Below, piece after piece: positions 32,755 through 41,397 of a stretch of DNA of 64,000 nucleotides. Source of the DNA: Hymenobacter siberiensis. Lineage in GTDB: Bacteria; Bacteroidota; Bacteroidia; Cytophagales; Hymenobacteraceae. The notes beneath the pieces were generated by a model that saw only the letters and a list, made by a program, of their open reading frames with translations, searched no databases and was not told the DNA's origin. The stretch covers positions 4,340,001 to 4,404,000 of the forward strand of contig NZ_JAHLZY020000001.1 of the NCBI RefSeq assembly GCF_018967865.2, given 5' to 3'. The translations under genes and the position numbers were made by a program. Position 1 is the first letter of the stretch; each line of letters opens with the position of its first letter.

Positions 32755-34518
32755 ATGCCCACTCCCCTACCTGCCGTTCATCATAAAAAGCTGAATCAGC
32801 TGGAAGCCACGGCCATTTGCGGCAACGACATTTCGTCGTCGTGCCTCTACGTGTCGGCGCTTTCCATCGGCTTTGCCGGGCAATACGCCTGGATTGCGCT
32901 ACTCATTGTGGCGGGCCTGCTGTACCTGTTCCGCAAGATTTACGGCGAGGTAGTGGGCGCCCTGCCCCTCAACGGCGGCGCCTACAACGTGCTGCTAAAC
33001 ACCACCAGCAAGAGCAATGCCGCCATTGCGGCCTGCCTCACCATCCTCTCCTACATGGCCACGGCGGTGCTGAGCGCGGGCGAGGGCATGAACTACCTGT
33101 ACCTGATTGCCCCCATTCCGCACCTGCCGGTGCTGTGGGCCACGGCCGGGCTGCTGGTGTTTTTCCTGCTGCTCACGTCGGCGGGCATGTCGGAATCGGC
33201 CATCGTGGCGGTGGTCATTTTTATTGCCCACCTCATATCGCTCACGCTGCTGGTGCTGGCGGGCGGGTGGTTTGTGTGGCAGCACGGCCTCACCACGCTG
33301 CACCTCAACTATGCGCAGCCGGTGGTGGGCGGCAGCATCCTGGTGGCGCTATTCCTGGGGTTTAGCGCGGCCATGCTGGGCATTTCGGGCTTCGAAAGCT
33401 CGGCCAACTTCGTGGAGGAGCAGGCTCCCGGCGTGTTCCTCAAAACGCTGCGCAACATGTGGCTGGTGGTGAGCTTCTTCAACCCGGTGATTGCCCTGCT
33501 GGCGGTGGCCGTGGTGCCGCTGGCCACGGTGGGCGAGCACCAGGAAACCCTGCTTTCTTACCTGGGCCAGCAAACCGGCGGCCCCTGGCTGGCCACGGTT
33601 ATATCCATCGATGCCGTGACGGTGCTTTCCGGGGCCGTGCTCACGAGCTTCGTGGGCGTGAGCGGCCTGATAAAGCGCATGGCGCTGGACCGCATCTGGC
33701 CGCAGTTTTTCCTCAAGGAAAACCGCCGGGGAGCCAACTACATCATCCTGACCATTTTTTTCGCGCTGTGCGTGTCCATTCTGGCCATTACGCAGGGCGA
33801 GCTCGAAACGCTGGCGGGCGTGTACACTATCTCCTTTTTGGCGGTAATGGCCTTTTTCGCCGTCGGCAACTTCCTGCTGAAGGTGAAGCGCGGCAAACTG
33901 CCGCGGCCGGTGTACGCGGGCGTGTTCAGCGTATTTCTGGCCCTGGTGGGCGTGCTGGCCGGCCTGTATGGCAACATTCAGAAGAATCCGGCCTACCTGG
34001 TGGTATTCCTGCAGTACTTCATTCCGTCGGCCCTCATCGTGTATGCCATGCTGGAGCGCATTGCCATTCTCAACCTGGTGCTGGCCGGGGCTACGTCGTT
34101 CTACGAGGGGTTCCGGCGGGCGGCCATCAGCAGCCAGGTCACCATCCGACGCCTGGTACATGACCTTAACAAACAAGAGTTTGTGTATTTCACGAAGGGC
34201 GATAACGTGGCCAACCTCAACAAGGTGATGACCTACGTGGAGGAAAATGAATTCACCAACCGCCTCAAAATCGTGATGCTGCTGAAACTCGACCAAGCCG
34301 TGCCCGAGGGCCTGCTCACCGACCTGAACGTGCTGGACCGCGCCTACCCCAACATTCACATGGAGTTTGTGACGCGCATCGGCACCTTCGGCCCGGAGCT
34401 GATTGACGAGCTGTCGCAAGAATGGAGCATCCCAAAAAACTTCATGTTCATCGGCTCGCCCGGCGACAAGTTCCCCTACCAGATTTCGGAGCTGGGCGGC
34501 GTGCGCCTCATCATCTGA
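32755..34518 (+). CDS. APC superfamily amino acid permease
   Basis: A 587-residue inner-membrane transporter. The N-terminus L-E-A-T-A-I-C-G-N-D-I-S-S-S-C-L-Y carries the APC helix-1 unwound region; L-P-L-N-G-G-A-Y-N-V-L-L-N-T-T matches helix 2-3. About 12 transmembrane helices are followed by a cytoplasmic C-terminal domain of ~130 residues (from R-R-L-V-H-D-L-N-K-Q) of mixed alpha/beta character that could be regulatory. Substrate unknown. The stop codon TGA lies within a solo GxxExxY-associated repeat. Confidence 0.87.
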   Translation: MPTPLPAVHHKKLNQLEATAICGNDISSSCLYVSALSIGFAGQYAWIALLIVAGLLYLFRKIYGEVVGALPLNGGAYNVLLNTTSKSNAAIAACLTILSYMATAVLSAGEGMNYLYLIAPIPHLPVLWATAGLLVFFLLLTSAGMSESAIVAVVIFIAHLISLTLLVLAGGWFVWQHGLTTLHLNYAQPVVGGSILVALFLGFSAAMLGISGFESSANFVEEQAPGVFLKTLRNMWLVVSFFNPVIALLAVAVVPLATVGEHQETLLSYLGQQTGGPWLATVISIDAVTVLSGAVLTSFVGVSGLIKRMALDRIWPQFFLKENRRGANYIILTIFFALCVSILAITQGELETLAGVYTISFLAVMAFFAVGNFLLKVKRGKLPRPVYAGVFSVFLALVGVLAGLYGNIQKNPAYLVVFLQYFIPSALIVYAMLERIAILNLVLAGATSFYEGFRRAAISSQVTIRRLVHDLNKQEFVYFTKGDNVANLNKVMTYVEENEFTNRLKIVMLLKLDQAVPEGLLTDLNVLDRAYPNIHMEFVTRIGTFGPELIDELSQEWSIPKNFMFIGSPGDKFPYQISELGGVRLII

Positions 34519-34546
34519 CCACGGATTTTTCGGATTTTGTGGACGA
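34514..34546 (+). repeat. Degenerate solo GxxExxY-associated repeat
   Basis: TCTGACCACGGATTTTTCGG followed by ATTTTGTGG: the repeat's outer TCTGA and inner GGATTTTGTGG ends with two CGGATT words instead of four. It overlaps the stop of the APC permease gene. Confidence 0.7.
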
Positions 34547-34893
34547 CATTCTGAACAGCAAGAAGGCCTGCCAATTGGCAGGCCTTCTTTGATTGATGCC
34601 GGGCTAACAGATTCGCCCATGGAATCCGGGGAACTGCGGCTAACTGACCAAGCCGACTTTCTTTAACAACAGACACGCACTATTTTTTCCAGGTGAGTGA
34701 CTTTCTATTAGTCAGTTACTAGCAAGCGGCCACGGGGGAGGTTAAGGGGGCGGGGCGGGCTTTTCAATTCAGAATCAGCTAACTCCATTGGCTGAACGTC
34801 CTTAGAAAAAGTTCACGGGCTGGGCCAATGGCAACATTTTCATTTAGTTGCAGCCTCAATGTTCAATCTTCACCTTCTTATCCTCCCCCACGC
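34519..34893. other. 375-bp gap between the permease and the alcohol dehydrogenase
   Basis: Holds the solo repeat, a strong terminator and about 300 bp in which I see no gene. An in-frame extension of the next gene runs back to 34828 but has no family match. Confidence 0.6.
34561..34590 (+). terminator. Rho-independent terminator after the APC permease
   Basis: AGAAGGCCTGCC-AATT-GGCAGGCCTTCT, a perfect 12-bp stem with 4-nt loop, then TT. Confidence 0.88.
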
Positions 34894-35967
34894 ATGGACG
34901 CAATGAAAACCAAAGCTTACGGTGCCAGCAATTCCATTTTCAACGGCCTTTCCGAGATGGAAATCGAGCGCCAGGCCCCCAAGGCCGACGAGGTGCACAT
35001 CGACATTCTGTACTGCGGCGTGTGCCACTCCGACCTGCACCAGGTAAAAAACGATTGGCACAACACGATTTACCCCTGCGTGCCGGGCCACGAAATTGTG
35101 GGCCGCGTGAACGAGGTGGGCAGCGCCGTAACCAAGTTCCGGGTGGGCGACGTGGTGGGCGTGGGCTGCATGATTGATTCCTGTGGCGTGTGCCCCTCGT
35201 GCCAGGAAAAGGAAGAAAATTACTGCGAAGGCCCCGTGAGTTGGACGGCCACCTACAACGGCTACATGAAACCCCAGAACAAGGATTTCAACACCTTCGG
35301 CGGCTATTCGACCAACATCACGGTGAAGAAATCCTTCGTACTCAGCATCCCCGATGCGCTGGATATTAAAGCGGCCGCGCCCATTCTGTGCGCCGACATA
35401 ACGACCTACGCGCCGATGAAACACTGGAACGTGGGCCCCGGCCAAAGCGTGGCTGTGGTGGGCATTGGCGGGCTGGGCCACATGGCCGTGCAGTTGGCCC
35501 GGGCGCTGGGTGCGACCGTCACGGCCGTCACCCGCGACAAAGAGAAGCAGGCCGCTGCCGAGCAGCTGGGCGCGCACGAAGTGCTGATTTCGACGGACTC
35601 GGCGGCCATGAAGGCCCACGAGCTGAAGTTCGACTTCATCCGCCTCACCATCCCCGATGCCTTCGACATCAACGACTACGTGACGCTGGCCAAGCGCAAC
35701 GGCGTGATTACAACCGTAGGCCTGCTCGGGCCCTACAAAGCGCCGCTCAACAACATGGAAGTGGCCATGCACCGCCGCTCGGTGGCCGGCTCGGTCATCG
35801 GCAGCATTGCCGAAACGCAGGAAGTGCTGGAATTCTGCGCCAAGCACAACATCGCGCCCGAAGTGGAGATGATTCCGATGCAGGACATCAATAAAGCCTT
35901 CGGTAAGATGATGGACGAGGAAGTGCGCTTCCGCTACGTCATCGACATGGCTTCGCTAAAGGAGTAG
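34894..35967 (+). CDS. Zinc-dependent NAD(P) alcohol dehydrogenase
   Basis: A 357-residue medium-chain dehydrogenase of the cinnamyl-alcohol-dehydrogenase/YahK type. Catalytic zinc: C-G-V-C-H-S-D, G-H-E; structural zinc: C-G-V-C-P-S-C then C of E-N-Y-C. Rossmann motif G-I-G-G-L-G-H-M-A-V-Q. ATG 34894 (M-D-A-M-K-T-K) or 34903 are the likely starts. It would interconvert aldehydes and alcohols with NADPH. Monocistronic: a terminator-like palindrome follows. Confidence 0.92.
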   Translation: MDAMKTKAYGASNSIFNGLSEMEIERQAPKADEVHIDILYCGVCHSDLHQVKNDWHNTIYPCVPGHEIVGRVNEVGSAVTKFRVGDVVGVGCMIDSCGVCPSCQEKEENYCEGPVSWTATYNGYMKPQNKDFNTFGGYSTNITVKKSFVLSIPDALDIKAAAPILCADITTYAPMKHWNVGPGQSVAVVGIGGLGHMAVQLARALGATVTAVTRDKEKQAAAEQLGAHEVLISTDSAAMKAHELKFDFIRLTIPDAFDINDYVTLAKRNGVITTVGLLGPYKAPLNNMEVAMHRRSVAGSVIGSIAETQEVLEFCAKHNIAPEVEMIPMQDINKAFGKMMDEEVRFRYVIDMASLKE

Positions 35968-35980
35968 AACGCAATAAATA

Positions 35981-36022
35981 AAAGAACGTCATGCTGAGCG
36001 TAGTCGAAGCATGACGTTCTTT
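35981..36022. terminator. CGTCATGC-family palindrome acting as bidirectional terminator
   Basis: AAAGAACGTCATGC pairs with GCATGACGTTCTTT and a T-run follows. It lies between convergent genes (dehydrogenase and TonB receptor), so this copy probably terminates both. Confidence 0.8.
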
Positions 36023-36064
36023 TTTAGCGGGGTCGGGCCATTCTACCCACCTATTTGTACGCGC

Positions 36065-38578
36065 TCAAAACTTCAATCCAATCGAGGCCAGGTAGTTGCG
36101 CGTGGCCTGGGGGTAAAACCAGTTAAAGGTTTCCTGGTTGCCGCTGGCGCCTTGGTAGGTGTAGGTATAGCCGTTGGCCACGTACTCGCGGTTGAGCAGG
36201 TTGTTGACGAGCAGGCCCAGCTCAATCTCCTTCATGAAACGGGGGTGCAGGGCATAGCGCAGGCGGAAATCGAGCGTCTGGTAGGGGTTGATGCTGCGGT
36301 AGTCGTTCTGCGAGTTGTCGAGGTACTGGCGGCTCACGGTTTTGAGGAGCAGGGCCACGCGCAGGCCTTTCAGCGGCTGGCCTTCCAGCGTATGGGCCGA
36401 TACCACGCCCGGCGAATACGAGATGGTGGACGTGCGCGCTTCGGCGGCATTGGTGGTGACAACGTAGGTTACCGTGTCGTAGCTATAGGAAACGTCCCGG
36501 TAGTTCAGGATGCGGTTCTGGCTCAGGGTGAGGGTACTGCTGAGGCTGATTTTGTCGTTGAGCGACAGGAAAGCCGACAATTCCACGCCGCGCCGGTAGC
36601 TGCGGGCCACATTGGTGCGCAGGGCCGTGCCCACATCGTTGAGCTGGCCGGTGGCCACCAGCTGGTTGCGGTAGTTCATATAAAAGCCGTTGGCTTCGAA
36701 GCGCAGTGCCCCGTTCGGACCCAGAAAAGCTAGGTCGGCGCGGTTGAAACGGTAGCCGCCTTCAAAGTCTTCGAGGCGCTCGGCCTGGGCCGACTGGTCG
36801 CCCACGGGCCGGTCGGTGAAATCGGAGCGCACAGGCTCGCGCTGGCCCACCGCGAAGCTGCCGTACAGCTGCTGGCCGGTGCCCAGGCTGAGGGTAGCGC
36901 CGGCCTTGGGGTTGAAGAAGGTGTACTTGGCGCGGGTGGTCACGTCCTGCTTTTTGGGTTCCAGGCCGTCGATGGTGTAATCAATGTGGCGCACCTGCAT
37001 ATCGCCATAAATGCCGAGCCGGTCCAGCACCTGCCAGGTGGCGCGGGCATAGGCGTTGTAATCGGTCTTGACGGCATTGTTGAAGTAGTAGCGCTGGCCG
37101 AGCTGGCTGTTCGAGGCATACTGCGCCCAGATGATTTCGCCGTAATGGTCGCCGTCGTAGCGGTTCCAGGCACCGCCGAAGGTGGCTTGTAGCTTGCCGT
37201 CGGCGGGCTGGTAGTTGAGGGCCATCGTGCCGCCGTAGAAGTTGTTGTCGAGCCACTTGCGGTCCACCAGGTTGGTACGCTTGATGGTGGTGGTGCCCAG
37301 CACCACGTTGTCCAGGCCGTAATCAGCCAGCTTTTTATTGGCCCGGTAACTTTCGTAGTAGCCGAAGCCGCGCGTGAGGTGCAGCGCGCCCGCCAGGTTC
37401 CAGCGCTGGCCCAGACCCTGCGAAAGGTGCAGCTGGTAGTGGTTCTGCTGGTAGTTGTCGGTCTGGTTGCCGTAGGTGTAGGAGCTGTAACGCCGGCCCT
37501 CCTGGAGCACGCGGGCGGCATCGGCCTCCGTGAGCTCGCCGTTATTGATGAACGTCTGGAGCCGGGCGCGGTCGCCGGAGAGGGCTGGCTCGGGCACGCC
37601 GTTCCAGGCCTGGTAGGTTTTTTCGCGGCCCGAGAAGGTGATGAATTTCAGCAGCGTGTTCTTGGCCTGGTAGCCGGCGGCGAAGTAGTACGACTTCAAA
37701 TCGGAAGCCGCCCGGTTCATGTAGCCATCGGAGGCAATGCGCGAGAGCCGCCCATCAACGGTAAAATGGCCGTTAATCAACCCCGTGCCAAACGACACGT
37801 TATTTTTCCAGGTCTGGTAAGAGCCGTAGGTGTTCTGGGTTTCGGCGTAAGCCTCGCGGCGGTTGTCGAGCGTGCTGATGTTGATGCTGGCTCCGAAGGC
37901 CGCGCCGCCGTTCTGGCTGGTGCCCACCCCGCGCTGGATTTGCAGCGAATTGATGGACGAGGCCAAATCCGGCAGGTTAATCAGGAACGCGCCGTGCGAT
38001 TCCGGGTCGTTCAGCGGCACCCCGTTGATGGTGGTGTTGATGCCCGTATTGCTCGTGCCGCGGATGCGGATATCGGTGTAGCCGACGCCGGCCCCGGCGT
38101 CAGAATTCACCACCACCGAAGGCGTCTGGTTGAGCAGGTAGGGTAGGTCCTGCCCGAAATTCTGCCTGGCCAGCTCCTGCTTGCTCAGGTTGGTGTAGGC
38201 CGTGGCCGTGCGGTCGTTGGCGCGGGAAGCCATCACGAGGGCTTCGGGCGTGACCACCGCAAAAGCAGCTAAAACAATGTTGCCCAGCTGCTGAGGTTCA
38301 GCCGAGCCCTTTATAGTCACGGAGCTCGACGCAAAATCATCTCGTATCACCCGCAACTCGTGAGTACCCGGAGGCACTACGACGATTGCAAACCCTCCGG
38401 TGGCACCCGTGGTGCCAACGACATTGCCATCAAGCAGAATAGTCGCATTAGCAACCGGATTAGCTTCGCTGATATGGAGCACATCGGCCAAAACGGTGCC
38501 GGACACGGGGCCTTGCGCCCACGCCGGCGCGGCGGCCAGCACGCACAGTGCCGCCCCCGCAAGGAGTACAGTTTTCAA
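36065..38578 (-). CDS. TonB-dependent outer-membrane receptor, TPP-regulated
   Basis: An 837-residue receptor: signal peptide (K-T-V-L-L-A-G-A-A-L-C-V-L, cut after A-W-A), a carboxypeptidase-regulatory-like domain (roughly residues 25-105), the plug with R-I-R-G-T-S-N-T-G-I-N-T-T-I-N-G-V-P-L, and a beta-barrel ending in aromatic I-G-L-K-F. I start it at TTG 38578 because that begins the signal peptide; the same frame runs upstream to 38728 but through a TPP riboswitch, so those codons are not translated. The riboswitch implies import of thiamine or a thiamine precursor, in line with TPP-regulated receptors predicted in Bacteroidota. No SusD-like partner is present. Confidence 0.9.
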   Translation of the reverse strand: MKTVLLAGAALCVLAAAPAWAQGPVSGTVLADVLHISEANPVANATILLDGNVVGTTGATGGFAIVVVPPGTHELRVIRDDFASSSVTIKGSAEPQQLGNIVLAAFAVVTPEALVMASRANDRTATAYTNLSKQELARQNFGQDLPYLLNQTPSVVVNSDAGAGVGYTDIRIRGTSNTGINTTINGVPLNDPESHGAFLINLPDLASSINSLQIQRGVGTSQNGGAAFGASINISTLDNRREAYAETQNTYGSYQTWKNNVSFGTGLINGHFTVDGRLSRIASDGYMNRAASDLKSYYFAAGYQAKNTLLKFITFSGREKTYQAWNGVPEPALSGDRARLQTFINNGELTEADAARVLQEGRRYSSYTYGNQTDNYQQNHYQLHLSQGLGQRWNLAGALHLTRGFGYYESYRANKKLADYGLDNVVLGTTTIKRTNLVDRKWLDNNFYGGTMALNYQPADGKLQATFGGAWNRYDGDHYGEIIWAQYASNSQLGQRYYFNNAVKTDYNAYARATWQVLDRLGIYGDMQVRHIDYTIDGLEPKKQDVTTRAKYTFFNPKAGATLSLGTGQQLYGSFAVGQREPVRSDFTDRPVGDQSAQAERLEDFEGGYRFNRADLAFLGPNGALRFEANGFYMNYRNQLVATGQLNDVGTALRTNVARSYRRGVELSAFLSLNDKISLSSTLTLSQNRILNYRDVSYSYDTVTYVVTTNAAEARTSTISYSPGVVSAHTLEGQPLKGLRVALLLKTVSRQYLDNSQNDYRSINPYQTLDFRLRYALHPRFMKEIELGLLVNNLLNREYVANGYTYTYQGASGNQETFNWFYPQATRNYLASIGLKF

Positions 38579-38655
38579 AAAAATGAGATGAAAAGTAGAA
38601 CGTGCCGTCGCCCCAGGGGTCGGAGCGGCCGCAGAATCGTCCGTGGATAGTTTAT

Positions 38656-38732
38656 TCCCTTCGCCGGCATTACCCGGTTCAGGTTCGATGGGTATCATCT
38701 CAGCCAATGTTGTATACAACATCAGCACCCCT
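38656..38732 (-). promoter_or_regulatory. TPP riboswitch (THI element)
   Basis: Minus strand reads GGGGTGCTGATG, a variable P3 arm, then CTGAGATGATACCC, GAACCTGAACCGGGTAATGC and CGGCGAAGGGA: the conserved TPP-aptamer blocks in the right order and spacing. The aptamer ends about 80 nt before the TTG start of the TonB receptor. It should repress expression when TPP is plentiful. Confidence 0.95.
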
Positions 38733-38742
38733 AAACATGCCG

Positions 38743-38750
38743 TAAAGATA
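38743..38750 (-). promoter_or_regulatory. Promoter -7 box for the TPP-regulated receptor
   Basis: Minus-strand TATCTTTA, one mismatch from TAnnTTTG, placed so that transcription starts at the 5' end of the riboswitch. Confidence 0.5.
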
Positions 38751-38904
38751 CGGCCCGTCAGACCAGGCCATATCTTTTTTTATTATTCGTTGGTTAAGAG
38801 AGTGGCGGTTTGCTGACTGTCAGTTAATTTAGGGACGTCGGCCGGCGGAACGTCGGGCCGGGGGCCGACGTTATAAACTCCGCACCGCTTTAGCCGCTTT
38901 CGTT

Positions 38905-39129
38905 ATGTTCAGCTTAATCTACGCCGTTGCTTTTTGCGCCTTCTTCCTGTTTGTGCTGGTGCTGCCGCGCCGCCGCCGCGTAGTGCCGCCCCCGCCGCCC
39001 CACGACGGCGACGACGACGGCGGCGAACCCCATGACCCCAGCCTGCCCGACCTGGACCTGCCGCCCGGCATTTCGCGCCCCATCAACGACTGGGAGCCGG
39101 ACTATAACCGCCGCCGGGTGGAAGTATAG
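38905..39129 (+). CDS. Small membrane protein with Pro- and Asp-rich tail
   Basis: 74 residues: an N-terminal transmembrane helix (L-I-Y-A-V-A-F-C-A-F-F-L-F-V-L-V-L), a short basic stop (R-R-R-R), a polyproline run and an acidic tail (H-D-G-D-D-D-G-G-E) ending P-I-N-D-W-E-P-D-Y-N. The layout is a single-pass protein with cytoplasmic tail. No known family; composition and codon use fit the neighbours. Confidence 0.6.
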   Translation: MFSLIYAVAFCAFFLFVLVLPRRRRVVPPPPPHDGDDDGGEPHDPSLPDLDLPPGISRPINDWEPDYNRRRVEV

Positions 39130-39396
39130 TCGCTGAAATCCCCCCCCTATCCGTCATTCACCGCGAGCCCCCGCCGGCCGCCGCACCCCAGTGGGGTGCT
39201 GGCGGCCTGTAGGCTTCTGGTTTACCTGGAATTGCGAACCATAATTTCAAAAAATAGAAAGTGCCCAGGCGAGCTACTGGCGGGCATTTTATCATTTGGT
39301 TCGATTAAATACCCAAGCATATTAAACAATTATATTGCAAATATCTTACATTGGAGCCGTGCATATCGCACAATCCTTACCCTTACAATTTTTCCC

Positions 39397-40170
39397 ATGC
39401 AAAACCTGTTTCTAGACATCATGCGCATTCCCGTGGACGACCCGGTGGCATTCACGTTTTTTACGGGATATATGGCAATGGCTGCGGCGGCCGTATTTTT
39501 CCTCTTCGAGCGCAGTACTGTAGCCGATAAGTGGAAAACGTCTTTGCTGATTTCGGGAATGATTACCGGCATCGCGGCGGTGCACTACTACTACATGCGC
39601 GATTACTATGTGAGTACCCATGAGACTCCCATAGCCCTACGCTACATCGACTGGACGCTAACCGTGCCGTTGATGGTAGTAGAATTTTACCTGCTGGTGC
39701 GAGCCGCCGGGGCCAAAATATCGCTGCTCTACAAGCTGATTATAGCGGCCGTCGTCATGCTCGTATGCGGCTACATCGGCGAAGCTTTCACCGACGGCTC
39801 CATGGGTCACTCGGTGCTGTGGGGCTCGCTCTCGACGCTGGGCTACCTCTATATTCTGTACTCGGCCTGGATGGGCGAAGTGGCAAAACTGGCAGCAGCT
39901 TCCAACTCGGTAGCCGTGCAGAAGGGCGTGCGCGCCCTGGCGTGGTTCGTGCTGGCAGGCTGGGCCATTTACCCAATTGGCTACATGGCTATGCCCGGTG
40001 GCTGGCTCGGGCCCGATGGAGCCGGCTTGCTCCGTCCCCAGGACCTCGACCTGCTGTATAACCTTGCCGATGCCGTCAACAAAATCGGCTTTGGTCTGGT
40101 CGTGTACGGCATCGCCCGCAGCGAGTCGGCCGTGAAAGAGGCTCCTGCTAAGGCGGTTTCGGTCGCCTAG
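39397..40170 (+). CDS. Proton-pumping microbial rhodopsin (DTE type, possible carotenoid antenna)
   Basis: A 257-residue seven-helix retinal protein. Helix C reads R-Y-I-D-W-T-L-T-V-P-L-M-V-V-E: Asp85 (proton acceptor), Thr89 and Glu96 (donor) form the DTE motif of proteorhodopsin-like H+ pumps; Met93 at the tuning position points to green absorption. His63 matches the proteorhodopsin His that pairs with the acceptor. Helix G has D225-x-x-x-K229, the Schiff-base lysine. Aligning helix E with bacteriorhodopsin puts Gly143 at Trp138, the position that is Gly156 in xanthorhodopsin and opens the carotenoid-binding window. Start ATG 39397; the upstream frame from 39196 is AT-rich leader. The retinal-forming blh gene follows. 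Confidence 0.96.
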   Translation: MQNLFLDIMRIPVDDPVAFTFFTGYMAMAAAAVFFLFERSTVADKWKTSLLISGMITGIAAVHYYYMRDYYVSTHETPIALRYIDWTLTVPLMVVEFYLLVRAAGAKISLLYKLIIAAVVMLVCGYIGEAFTDGSMGHSVLWGSLSTLGYLYILYSAWMGEVAKLAAASNSVAVQKGVRALAWFVLAGWAIYPIGYMAMPGGWLGPDGAGLLRPQDLDLLYNLADAVNKIGFGLVVYGIARSESAVKEAPAKAVSVA

Positions 40171-40214
40171 CTTTGAGGGGGGCCGCCCAGCGGCGGCATC
40201 CTTTTCCGGCTCAG

Positions 40215-40236
40215 TGGCGGGCAGACTTGCCCGCCA
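40215..40236 (+). other. Hairpin in rhodopsin-blh spacer
   Basis: TGGCGGGCA-GACT-TGCCCGCCA, perfect 9-bp stem with 4-nt loop, no T-run; may protect the rhodopsin mRNA 3' end. Confidence 0.55.
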
Positions 40237-40249
40237 TTCACCCCCCGGC

Positions 40250-40303
40250 CTACAGGCTGAATTTCACTGCCTCGGCCGTGCGGTTCAGCCTGTAGTGCTT
40301 TTT
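40250..40303 (+). terminator. Terminator-like hairpin between rhodopsin and blh
   Basis: CTACAGGCTGAA (40250-40261) pairs perfectly with TTCAGCCTGTAG (40284-40295), followed by TGCTTTTTT. It ends 13 nt before the blh ATG, so it can act as an internal terminator giving less blh than rhodopsin mRNA. Confidence 0.75.
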
Positions 40304-40316
40304 TCCTCTTTCACTT

Positions 40317-41330
40317 ATGACTAACTCGCTTGGCACATTGGCTTCTGACTGGTCTCAGCGGCGCTATTCCTACGCGGCTGTGCTGGTGCTGGTGGGGCTG
40401 GGCGCGGCCTTTCCGGGCCGGGCCGGGCTGCTGCTGGGTTTGCCGCTGGCCGTGGGCATGGTGGTGCTGGGCGTGGCGCACGGAGCCTGCGACCAGTTTG
40501 TGGTACCGGCCAGCCACCCGGGAAGCACGGCCGACGGCTGGCGCTACTGGCTGCGGTTTTTGGCCGGCTACCTGGGCCTGGCGGCGGCGGTGGGCCTGCT
40601 GTGGTGGCATTGGCCGGCGGCCACGGTGGCCGGCTTCTTGTTGCTCACGGTGTGGCACTGGGGCTCGGCCGATGCACCGGCCGGGCCATTGGTATCGGCC
40701 GGCTGGTGGCTGGCGCATAGTCTGCTGCGGGGCCTGCTGCTATTTGCGGTGCCCGCCTGGCAATGGCCCGCCGAAACGGCCGGCATCGTGAACGGGCTGC
40801 TCCGGTTTGTGGGCACGGGCACAATGGGACCCGGCACGTTTGCGGCCGGGGCTACTGGCCTGGCGGTGGTAGTAGCGGTGGGGCACGTAGTACTATGGGC
40901 ACGGTATGCCGCCCGGCAGCAGTGGCCGCTGCTGGTGGCCGAGCTGGGCGAAGTCCTCATCCTGGCGGTGCTGTTTGTAGCCTTGCCGCCCAAGCTGTCG
41001 GTGGGCGTGTATTTCGTGTTCTGGCACAGCCTGCAGCACGTGCTGCGCCTCACGGGCTGGCTTGGCTATGCCGGGCCGGGCCAGCTGCCGGGAACCAGCC
41101 GGGGCAATTTGCTGGCGCGGCTGGCTTTTTTTCTGCGGCGGGCGGCTCCGCTGCTGCTCATCAGCTGCGTGGCGCTGCTGGTATTGGGCCGCCTGCTGGC
41201 CGCCCACCTGCCCGACGAAACCGCCTGGTTCAGCCTGGCCCTGGTGGTGGCCTCCATCGTGACACTGCCCCACGCCTTGCTCGTGACGGTGGTAATGGAT
41301 GCCCCGCAGTGGCGGCCGGCTGCGCGGTGA
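40317..41330 (+). CDS. blh: Brp/Blh family beta-carotene 15,15'-dioxygenase
   Basis: A 337-residue integral membrane enzyme that splits beta-carotene into two retinal molecules. The family's His motifs are seen: G-V-A-H-G-A-C-D (first), W-H-W-G-S-A-D (second), F-W-H-S-L-Q-H (third), and P-H-A-L-L-V near the C-terminus; together they bind the catalytic iron. Eight or so transmembrane helices. It lies 146 bp after the rhodopsin gene, as in most phototrophic Bacteroidota, and supplies its chromophore. Beta-carotene synthesis genes are not in the window. Confidence 0.95.
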   Translation: MTNSLGTLASDWSQRRYSYAAVLVLVGLGAAFPGRAGLLLGLPLAVGMVVLGVAHGACDQFVVPASHPGSTADGWRYWLRFLAGYLGLAAAVGLLWWHWPAATVAGFLLLTVWHWGSADAPAGPLVSAGWWLAHSLLRGLLLFAVPAWQWPAETAGIVNGLLRFVGTGTMGPGTFAAGATGLAVVVAVGHVVLWARYAARQQWPLLVAELGEVLILAVLFVALPPKLSVGVYFVFWHSLQHVLRLTGWLGYAGPGQLPGTSRGNLLARLAFFLRRAAPLLLISCVALLVLGRLLAAHLPDETAWFSLALVVASIVTLPHALLVTVVMDAPQWRPAAR

Positions 41331-41397
41331 GGAAAAGCAAGCTAACCCGCTGCCCTACGGCAATGAGTCTGCTCACCATTTCCCTCATTACCAAGTA

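Noticed and set aside
38579..38728. N-terminal extension of the TonB receptor up to ATG 38728
   Set aside because: These codons are the TPP riboswitch and its linker; the signal peptide starts at TTG 38578.
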